In this document: positions 7,602 through 14,583 of the stretch, piece by piece
How the letters are laid out: each line of letters begins with the position of its first letter
Numbering within the stretch: position 1 is the stretch's first letter
Origin: Rhodocyclaceae bacterium
GTDB taxonomy: Bacteria > Pseudomonadota > Gammaproteobacteria > Burkholderiales > Rhodocyclaceae
Direction of reading: 5' to 3'
DNA length: 64,000 nt
Assembly: GCA_016791105.1 (NCBI GenBank)
Contig: JAEUNM010000085.1
Coordinates: 1-64,000, forward strand
Program-made: the position numbers and the translations under genes
The notes under the pieces: generated by a model
Databases searched by the model: none
The model's input: only the letters and a program-made list of their open reading frames with translations
Told to the model about the DNA's origin: nothing

Positions 7602-9839
7602 CTACTTGGTCTCGAATTTGGTCACGCCGTCCCAACCCGGGCCCGGCGGATTTTTGCGATGCACCGCAATTTGCCGCATATAGGCACGGTATAGCTCGCG
7701 CTCGGGCGCCATGCGAGTAAGGTTGAACAGCGCCACGTCAGCCTGGTCCCAGTCCTGGTTGCGGTACAGGCGCAGCGCCTGATGCCAAAGCTTGATTTCT
7801 TCCACCAGCGCCTTGGGCACTGATCCTTCCGTCCCCACCGGCTCGAATATCGCAACCGGCTCATCCTTGCCCTTGACGCGCACCCGGTCGATTTCGCGAA
7901 ATACGTAGCCTTTCAGGGCCTTACGGGTGCCTTCGCCAACCAGCACGCCTACTCCGTATATTTTGGTAATGCCTTCCAGGCGCGAGCCAAGATTCACCGC
8001 ATCCCCCATCACGGTATACGCTTTGCGCACCGAGGATCCCATGTCGCCGACGCGCATTGGGCCCGTATTTACGCCCACACCTATTTTGAGCGCCGGCCAG
8101 CCGCGCTGTTCAAACGAGCGGTTCAACTGTTCCAGCGCAACCTGCATTTCGAGCGCGGTGAGCACCGCCTGACGCGCGTGCAGCGAGTCATCCACGGGCG
8201 CGCCCCAGAACGCCATGATGGCGTCTCCCATATACTTGTCAAGCGTACCGCGGTGCTTGCGTATGACTTCGGTCATTGCGCCAAGATATTCGTTGATGAG
8301 CTGCGCCAGCGCGCGGGGTTCCAGGCGCTCGGAAATCGACGTGAAATCGCGGATGTCGGAAAACAGCACGGACAATTCGGCCGTACGCACTTCCATGTTG
8401 TAGCTTTCCGGGCTGCGGCTCATCTTTTCGACCAGTTCCGGCACCACATACTGGCCGAACAAATCGGCCATTTGCCGCTTCGAGCGCGCCGCAACGAAAT
8501 AACCCCATGACATGTTGAGGCCGAACAGCCCCAGTACCAGCAACAGGCTGTCCGCTACCGGCACGACAAAATCGAAATAGGACCAGAATGCGAGATTCGC
8601 CGCGACCAGTACTATCAGAACGGACGCCGTGGCGATAACCGAACGCTGCGGATCGAGCCGCGGCAGTAGCAGCACCATGACCGCGCCGACCGCCAGCAAT
8701 AGCACCACATCCAGGCCCACGATGTAGGCCGGCCGCTGCTTGAGCTTGCCGTCGAGCATGCCGGCGATCAGATTGGCGTGGATTTCCACCCCTGGGAAAA
8801 TCCCTCCCACCGGTGTTGCCCGCAGGTCCAGCAAGCCAGGCGCAGTAGTGCCGATCAGCACGATACGGCCCTTTAGCTGATCGACCGGCGCCTTTTCGGC
8901 CAGGATATCGGCCAGCGATATGTAGCGAAAACTGCCCTGCGGGCCGCGGTAGGGGATTAGCGCCGACACCTGTTCATCGACTGGAAGTTGCAGCGTGCCC
9001 TTGCGTGTCGGCAATTCCAGCCATTCGAGGCCGCCATAGCTGCGCGTGGAAAAGCTGAATACGGATTCTTCTGCATATCCCGGCATCACCTTCGGATTGC
9101 CGAGCACGGCCCGCACCACCGCCAGCGAGAGCGATTCGTAGTAAGCCCCCTGGTATTCGGCCAGCAACGGAACACGGCGAACGATGCCGTCGAAATCGGG
9201 CACCTGATTGAAATGGCCGGCACCCGCGGCAGCGCGCTGCAGAAGCAGCAGATTGGCGCCATAACTGGTAAAGCTCTGGAAAGCGATATTGCGACCGCGG
9301 AAAGTACCTGCCGGCAACACGGGCTCAGGCAGCGCCCCGGCATTCTGCCCCTGTTTCACATTCGACAGATAAAACCCCAGGATGACCGGCCGGTGTTCCA
9401 GCGCGGCAGCGAATACCTGATCGAAATCCAGACTGCCACGAATTTCGCCCAGCACGCCCTGATAGGCCGGGTCGTCCTTGAGCCGCCCCTTGGCGAGCTG
9501 ATCCAGGGTTTCCAGACCGGAACTGGTGTCGGGTTCGGCGAACACCACGTCCACGCCGACCACGCCAACCTCGTACTTGGTGAACAGCTTGTCCACGATG
9601 GCGGCCAGCTTGGCGCGCTGCCAGGGCCAGCGGCCGACCTCGGAGAGGGAGCGCTCGTCGATATCGAGAATCACGATGCGGTCGTCCATCCCACGCTGCA
9701 AAGTCAGACGGACTTTGGTGTCGTAGGCGATCGCGTCGAGCTGATTGATGAAGGTAATCTGATACAGGCGCGCCGCGTGCCCCAGCAATAGCAGCAGGAA
9801 CGTCGCCCCCAGCAGATAACGCACGACGTTCTGGTTCAC
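7602..9839 (-). CDS. CHASE2 sensor class III adenylate cyclase
   Basis: 745 residues, GTG start. An N-terminal membrane segment (7-24) is followed by an extracytoplasmic CHASE2 sensor domain (about 30-365), three clustered transmembrane helices (about 373-447) and a class III nucleotide cyclase domain (about 480-660). Both metal-binding aspartates are present (FSDIRDFT, D495; KYMGDAIMAFWG, D539). The purine-selecting pair Lys535 and Asp613 (TVMGDAVN) indicates ATP rather than GTP as substrate, and the transition-state Asn616/Arg620 (NLGSR) are in place. The topology puts the sensor in the periplasm and the cyclase in the cytoplasm. It shares the CHASE2 architecture with the kinase at the head of the same operon. 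A 135-nt gap from the FHA gene, with an inverted repeat, could hold an internal promoter or attenuator. Confidence 0.93.
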   Translation of the reverse strand: MNQNVVRYLLGATFLLLLLGHAARLYQITFINQLDAIAYDTKVRLTLQRGMDDRIVILDIDERSLSEVGRWPWQRAKLAAIVDKLFTKYEVGVVGVDVVFAEPDTSSGLETLDQLAKGRLKDDPAYQGVLGEIRGSLDFDQVFAAALEHRPVILGFYLSNVKQGQNAGALPEPVLPAGTFRGRNIAFQSFTSYGANLLLLQRAAAGAGHFNQVPDFDGIVRRVPLLAEYQGAYYESLSLAVVRAVLGNPKVMPGYAEESVFSFSTRSYGGLEWLELPTRKGTLQLPVDEQVSALIPYRGPQGSFRYISLADILAEKAPVDQLKGRIVLIGTTAPGLLDLRATPVGGIFPGVEIHANLIAGMLDGKLKQRPAYIVGLDVVLLLAVGAVMVLLLPRLDPQRSVIATASVLIVLVAANLAFWSYFDFVVPVADSLLLVLGLFGLNMSWGYFVAARSKRQMADLFGQYVVPELVEKMSRSPESYNMEVRTAELSVLFSDIRDFTSISERLEPRALAQLINEYLGAMTEVIRKHRGTLDKYMGDAIMAFWGAPVDDSLHARQAVLTALEMQVALEQLNRSFEQRGWPALKIGVGVNTGPMRVGDMGSSVRKAYTVMGDAVNLGSRLEGITKIYGVGVLVGEGTRKALKGYVFREIDRVRVKGKDEPVAIFEPVGTEGSVPKALVEEIKLWHQALRLYRNQDWDQADVALFNLTRMAPERELYRAYMRQIAVHRKNPPGPGWDGVTKFETK

Positions 9840-9901
9840 GCGGTCCCCGCCCCGGTTCTATTTCCGCACTAGGCGGACTGGCGCATCGATGTCGGTACTG
9901 T

Positions 9902-9950
9902 GTGCCGGCCCGGCCTACCGGGTGCGCAGACTGCGGCATCCGGCCGGCAC
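9902..9950. repeat. Inverted repeat between FHA and adenylate cyclase genes
   Basis: GTGCCGGCC (9902-9910) and GGCCGGCAC (9942-9950) are perfect 9-bp inverted repeats with a 31-nt spacer, in the only sizeable gap of the operon. No T tract follows on the minus strand, so it is not a standard terminator. It may be an mRNA structure or protein site that sets different expression for the kinase/phosphatase and cAMP halves of the operon; this is inference. Confidence 0.4.
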
Positions 9951-9974
9951 GGGCACCACACCTTGCGCACTGGC

Positions 9975-10790
9975 CTAGCGTTTCAGGAAAAATTCCATCT
10001 TGATGCCGGCTATTTCGATTACGTCGTGGTCGGCCAGTGCATGAGCCTGCGCGTCCAGTCCGCGCCCGTTCACCACCGGATAGCTGGCGCCCTCGACGTG
10101 GGTAATGAAGTAACCCTGCGGGCGGCGCGTGATCACTGCCACCTGCACGCCCGGCTTACCAAGCGTGGTCAAGGTTTTCGTCAATTCCAGTTCGCGACCG
10201 GCGTTACCGCCGTTCAAAATTTGAATCGCGCCTATGGGCACGCCTCCGGCATGGGCGGGCGGCGGCGCAGGACTTGCGACAGGCGGAGGCGGCGGCGGGG
10301 GCGGAGCAGCCTGAGGCATGCGCGCGGCCGGCGCGGCGCTTGCCATGGGCCGCGGCATTTCCGGCGGCGGCGGCATTTTCACGCCGACCTGGGTGTCACC
10401 GCCGGGCGCGCGCGAACTGGTTTCCGACGCCGGTGCCTTGCGCATCATGTCGGGGCGCAACACCATGGTTTTTTCGAAGTCGTTGGCGCCGGCCTGGGCG
10501 GTGGCTTCGTTGATGTACTTGAGGCGATATTTGCCCAGTTCGACGACGTCGTTGTTCTGCAGGAAATGCTTCTTGATCGGCTGCCCATTGACATAGGTGC
10601 CGTTGGTGCTGTTGCTATCCTCGAGGAACGAATCGTTCAGGATAGTGGTAATCACCGCGTGTTCGCCGCTGATCGCCAGATTGTCGATCTGGATGTCGTT
10701 GTGCGGCTTCCGGCCAATGGTCGTGCGTTCTTTCGTAAGCTGAATTTCCTTGAGCACCAGGCCGTCCATGCTGAGGATCAGTTTCGCCAT
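9975..10790 (-). CDS. Protein with two FHA domains joined by a proline-rich linker
   Basis: 271 residues, cytoplasmic. The N-terminal FHA domain (about 20-95) shows TIGRKPHNDI, SGEHA and the NSTNGTYVNG signature; the usual SRxHA is SGEHA here, so the Ser/Arg phosphothreonine contacts are only partly conserved. A second, more divergent FHA-like domain (about 185-265) is joined by a linker with an eight-proline run. Just after the first domain is FEKTMVLRPD (Thr108), which resembles phosphoacceptor threonines next to FHA domains in kinase substrates. A good AAGGA Shine-Dalgarno overlaps the end of the PP2C gene. With kinase and phosphatase genes directly upstream, it is the likely phospho-dependent adaptor of the cascade. 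That role is inferred from context. Confidence 0.88.
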   Translation of the reverse strand: MAKLILSMDGLVLKEIQLTKERTTIGRKPHNDIQIDNLAISGEHAVITTILNDSFLEDSNSTNGTYVNGQPIKKHFLQNNDVVELGKYRLKYINEATAQAGANDFEKTMVLRPDMMRKAPASETSSRAPGGDTQVGVKMPPPPEMPRPMASAAPAARMPQAAPPPPPPPPVASPAPPPAHAGGVPIGAIQILNGGNAGRELELTKTLTTLGKPGVQVAVITRRPQGYFITHVEGASYPVVNGRGLDAQAHALADHDVIEIAGIKMEFFLKR

Positions 10791-10806
10791 ATGCGTATTC
10801 CTTAAA

Positions 10807-11625
10807 TTACTTCAACCAGGCCAGCAAGCGCGCCAGCCAGCCTCGGGCAGCGGGGAATTCGCGCTGCACCCGTACAAGTATGACCGAAACGTTGTCCCGG
10901 CCGCCATTGTCATTCGCCATTTGCACGAGCTGGTTGGCGGCCAGTTCCAGGTTGGCCCCGAGCGCCTGCAGCGTGAGCGCAATTTCCTCGTCGTCGACCA
11001 TGTCGTTCAGGCCGTCGGAACAGAGCAAATAAATGTCGCCGGGAAGAACTTCATAATCGTGGATTTCCGGCTCCACCGCAGGATCGACACCAAGCGCGCG
11101 GGTAACCAGATTTTTGTTCAGCGAGCGGCGCGCCTCCTCAGGCGTAATCATGCCGCTATCGATCTGTTCCTGCAGCAAGGAGTGGTCGCGCGTCAAGGCA
11201 CGGAAATCATCGCCGCGCAGCCGATACAGGCGCGAATCGCCGATATGCGCCACGGTCATCGTGTTGTCGTAAAACATCGCGGCGACCAGCGTGGTTCCCA
11301 TGCCAGCATACTGGGGCTGGCTTTGCGCAGCCTGATAGATGGCTGAATTTGCCCGCGCAATTTCGCCTTCCAGCGCCACGTGCGCGCTGCCGCGGTCGGC
11401 CACGCCATTGCCCGGATTGCGCTTGGCGAGCATGGCTTCGAATTCCGTACCGAGCAGGGTAATCGCCATGCCCGATGCGACTTCGCCGGCGTTGTACCCG
11501 CCCATGCCGTCGGCAAGTATGGCCAAGCCGCAGCGCGGACTGGCGAATACGGCGTCTTCGTTATGAGAGCGCACCATGCCTGCGTCGGTGCGCGATACGA
11601 TTTCGATCGATGGCGTCATGTCCAT
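10807..11625 (-). CDS. PP2C-family (PPM) serine/threonine protein phosphatase
   Basis: About 272 residues from the ATG at 11625, chosen because GAGG lies 6 nt upstream and the frame from 11685 would run inside the kinase gene. Motifs of the bacterial Stp/PrpC group are present: SRTDAGMVRSHNEDA, LADGMGG, GTTLVAA, HIGDSRLYRL, LLCSDGLNDMV and GGRDNVSV, giving all the metal-binding aspartates. A hydrophobic, basic C-terminal tail (GWLARLLAWLK) may associate with the membrane. It starts 8 nt after the stop of the Ser/Thr kinase gene, the usual kinase-phosphatase pairing, and should reverse phosphorylation by that kinase. Confidence 0.93.
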   Translation of the reverse strand: MDMTPSIEIVSRTDAGMVRSHNEDAVFASPRCGLAILADGMGGYNAGEVASGMAITLLGTEFEAMLAKRNPGNGVADRGSAHVALEGEIARANSAIYQAAQSQPQYAGMGTTLVAAMFYDNTMTVAHIGDSRLYRLRGDDFRALTRDHSLLQEQIDSGMITPEEARRSLNKNLVTRALGVDPAVEPEIHDYEVLPGDIYLLCSDGLNDMVDDEEIALTLQALGANLELAANQLVQMANDNGGRDNVSVILVRVQREFPAARGWLARLLAWLK

Positions 11626-11633
11626 GCGCGGCC

Positions 11634-14219
11634 TCAGATCGAAATATCCACCTGCGACAGGCTTTGCGTGAGGTTGGCTCCGCACTCACGCAGATCACGC
11701 GCCATTTCGTCCCCGCTCTGATAGCGCCTGTCGATGTCCTTGGCGAGCGCGCGGTCGATAATCGCCGCCAGGCAATCGGGCACTTCGGGCTTCAGATTGC
11801 GAATGTCCGGATGCGGTTCATTGGCGATTTTAAACATCAGCTGTGCCATCGATTCCCCCTCGAAAGGAAGTTTCCCGCACAGTAACTGGAACAAGGTCAC
11901 GCCCAGTGAGAACAGGTCGGAACGACCGTCGATCTTGCGACCGGCCAGTTGTTCCGGCGACATGAACGAAGGCGTACCCAGCACCATGCCGGTTTTGGTT
12001 TTAGACGAATCGGTGATGCGCGCAATGCCGAAATCGGTCACCTTGACCTGATCGTTTTCGGCCTCATACATGATATTGGCCGGCTTCACGTCCCGATGCA
12101 CGACACTGTTATTGTGCGCATAGGCCAGCGCGTCGGCCACGCGCGCCGTAATGTCCATCACTTTCAGCATGGGCAGCGTGGCACCGAGCTTGGTGTGCGG
12201 GACCAGATCGCGCCCCTTGAGGAATTCCATGGCGATATAGGCCAGGTCGTGCTCCTCGCCGGCATCGAATATGGTCACGATATGCGGGTGATTGAGACGG
12301 CCTGCCGTTTCCGCCTCGCGGAAAAAGCGCTCTTTCACGTCCGCCAGTTCGTCCTCGTCGAATTCCTGCGACAAAGCCATGGTCTTGATCGCCACGACGC
12401 GATTGATTTTCGGGTCGCGTCCCAGATAGACCACGCCCATCGCGCCCTTGCCCAGTTCTTTTTCGACTTGGTAACGGCCCAGCATGGGCTTTTCGATGTC
12501 GTCGCCGGCCAACATGACGGACGCCGGGCCGCGGCCCATGGTGCCGCCCAGCATGACGGTTTCGGACATCTGTTTGGCGCGCTTCAGGCGGTTTTCGACG
12601 TCGCGGAATTTCGGATTGAATTCGGCCATGTGGCGGAACACCGCCTCGGCCTTGTTGAACTGACGCTTGCGCTCGAAATCGAGGGCCAGGTTATACAGGT
12701 TCTCCATGACCGCCTCGCCCATGGGCACCTGGCGGAATTTATCCCAGGCCATGTCGAGCTGCCCCTGGCCCTGGAATGCAAGCGCCAGCATGCGGTTGGA
12801 TTCGGCAGACTGTTCGTCCGACTTCACCTTGCCGCGCTCGGTCATGAAGAAGCGCTTGGAAGTAAGCAGCAGGTGGCCGACCACCAGCAGCGTGGCGGGC
12901 AGCATGAGTTGCAGCCAGAGCAGTTTGGTCGTCATCAGGGTGAAATGCGTCACCAGCAACAGCGCCAGCGCGCCCGCCGTCACCCCCGCTCCCATGCCGG
13001 CCGACAGGCGCGGCAGCAGCACGGCAAGATAAGCCCCCACCAGCAGGTAAATCAGGAACTCGACCCAGACGCCCCAACTCGGCACGACGAAAAAGTGCTC
13101 CTGCAAAATACTCGATACCGAATGCGCCAGCATGGTGACGGCCGGCATCTGGCTATCCACGGGCGTCACCCACACGCTGCTGATGCCGGGTGCGGTAGGG
13201 CCGACCAGCACGATCTTGTCGCGGTATTTTTCGAACGGAATTTTTCCGCTCATCACGTCGAAGAACGAATCGATCGTGAAAGCAGGCTTGTCACCGTGAT
13301 TCGGGTAAAAGTAGGTGTACATCTCCATGAACGGATCGGTGCGCACGTTAAGCTTGCCGACCTGCACCGACTGCCCCAGATTCACCTTGATGTCGGACAA
13401 CTCGAGGTTCAGGCTTTTCGCTGCCACCAGCAGGGATAGCGAGGGGTAATAGAGGTCGAAGTGCGATATCACCAGCGGGTCGAAACGGATCGCGCCATCG
13501 ACGTCCTGGCGCGAATTCAGATGCCCGATGAATTGCGCGTTGCGGCCCAGGCTTTCGACCACCAGCGCTTCGACATCCAGCGTGGGAAGCGGCACCATAT
13601 CGCCCGGCACGATCTGCGTGAGCGCATATTTGCGCACGTAATCCGGTAGCGGGCGATCCGGCCGCCCCAGTGGCTCGCCCATGCGGAACAGCACCGGTAG
13701 TGCCACGTTGCCGGCGCGCGCCATGGCATTGGCCATCTGACGGTCAGAATTGAGTGCCAATTCTGCATCGCGCAGCACGCCTGCAAACTGCGCCAGGGGG
13801 CCGCCCGCGGCGTCGCCACCCGGGTGGCCTTCGGCCGGCGCGGCCTGCCCACCAGCCTGGCTTTGATTCATGATCTCGGTGAGCTTGTTGATATACACAA
13901 GCCCGGGATCGACCTGCGGCTCGGAAAAGAACACCGTATAGGCTATGGTTTTCGCATGAGCCTTGGTGAGGCCGTCTATAAGCTGCGCGTGGATGCCGCG
14001 CGACCACGGCCAGCGGCCGATGTTGTCCAGGCTGGTTTTATCGATCGCGATGATTGCGATGCGCTCACTGGGCACGCGTGACGTGGCGGCCACGCCGATA
14101 TCGTAAGCTTTGCGTTCAAGACTTTGCAGCAGATCGCTGCGCCCCGCCATGAACAGCAGGACGCTCACCGCCAGACCGAGGAACCAGTCCGTCTTCCAGA
14201 ACGTGGCTTTCGCCACCAT
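11634..14219 (-). CDS. CHASE2 sensor serine/threonine protein kinase with TPR-like segment
   Basis: 861 residues. An N-terminal membrane anchor (about 12-28), a CHASE2 sensor domain (about 35-375) and three transmembrane helices (about 384-455) are followed by a cytoplasmic TPR-like stretch (about 475-550) and a C-terminal Hanks-type kinase (about 583-850). The kinase has GKGAMGVVYLG, Lys612 in VVAIKTM, HRDVKPAN (708-715), DFGIA (729-733), an activation loop rich in Ser/Thr (SSKTKTG) and GTPSFMSPEQ, so it looks fully active. AGGAGA lies 6 nt before the ATG. It is the first gene of the operon, followed by PP2C and FHA genes. The inverted layout (sensor at the N-terminus, kinase at the C-terminus) differs from PknB-type kinases with a C-terminal extracellular sensor. 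Confidence 0.94.
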   Translation of the reverse strand: MVAKATFWKTDWFLGLAVSVLLFMAGRSDLLQSLERKAYDIGVAATSRVPSERIAIIAIDKTSLDNIGRWPWSRGIHAQLIDGLTKAHAKTIAYTVFFSEPQVDPGLVYINKLTEIMNQSQAGGQAAPAEGHPGGDAAGGPLAQFAGVLRDAELALNSDRQMANAMARAGNVALPVLFRMGEPLGRPDRPLPDYVRKYALTQIVPGDMVPLPTLDVEALVVESLGRNAQFIGHLNSRQDVDGAIRFDPLVISHFDLYYPSLSLLVAAKSLNLELSDIKVNLGQSVQVGKLNVRTDPFMEMYTYFYPNHGDKPAFTIDSFFDVMSGKIPFEKYRDKIVLVGPTAPGISSVWVTPVDSQMPAVTMLAHSVSSILQEHFFVVPSWGVWVEFLIYLLVGAYLAVLLPRLSAGMGAGVTAGALALLLVTHFTLMTTKLLWLQLMLPATLLVVGHLLLTSKRFFMTERGKVKSDEQSAESNRMLALAFQGQGQLDMAWDKFRQVPMGEAVMENLYNLALDFERKRQFNKAEAVFRHMAEFNPKFRDVENRLKRAKQMSETVMLGGTMGRGPASVMLAGDDIEKPMLGRYQVEKELGKGAMGVVYLGRDPKINRVVAIKTMALSQEFDEDELADVKERFFREAETAGRLNHPHIVTIFDAGEEHDLAYIAMEFLKGRDLVPHTKLGATLPMLKVMDITARVADALAYAHNNSVVHRDVKPANIMYEAENDQVKVTDFGIARITDSSKTKTGMVLGTPSFMSPEQLAGRKIDGRSDLFSLGVTLFQLLCGKLPFEGESMAQLMFKIANEPHPDIRNLKPEVPDCLAAIIDRALAKDIDRRYQSGDEMARDLRECGANLTQSLSQVDISI

Positions 14220-14583
14220 CTAATTCTCCTTGCGCCGTTGTCCTGTGGCACGCGGCGTCATAGTGCGGCAATGCCGCCCGCCGATTCGTATTCTGTGCCA
14301 TCCCGTGCCCATACTGGAAGCCCCATGCGCCGGCAACTGGATGTGCAAACAGGAACTTAACACAAATTCTTACAAACCCGCATGAACATCAGCGTTTTAC
14401 CCGGCAGCTTCCTGCTCGCGTCGCGAACATACGCCGATTCGACACCTTCCGCCGCGCGAGCACGATGGGATTCGTGACTTGCTTGGCGGCGCGCCCGGCC
14501 CGGACGGGGCGCAAAAATGCCATGCCGCAGTGTCACTCGCGCGCAACAGGATCACATTCGCACGAATAATGATTGTCCCTGAT
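14220..14583. other. Gene-free stretch upstream of the kinase operon
   Basis: It should contain the promoter of the eight-gene minus-strand operon and the 3' end of the Wzz-fusion gene. A short AT-richer part (about 14350-14385) is the best place for a promoter, but I see no convincing -35/-10 or -24/-12 match. No terminator hairpin with a T tract was found after the Wzz-fusion gene. Confidence 0.4.

Noticed and set aside
11949..13439. Long plus-strand open frame opposite the CHASE2 kinase
   Set aside because: The minus strand carries all kinase and CHASE2 motifs; the antisense product is His/Arg-rich and featureless.
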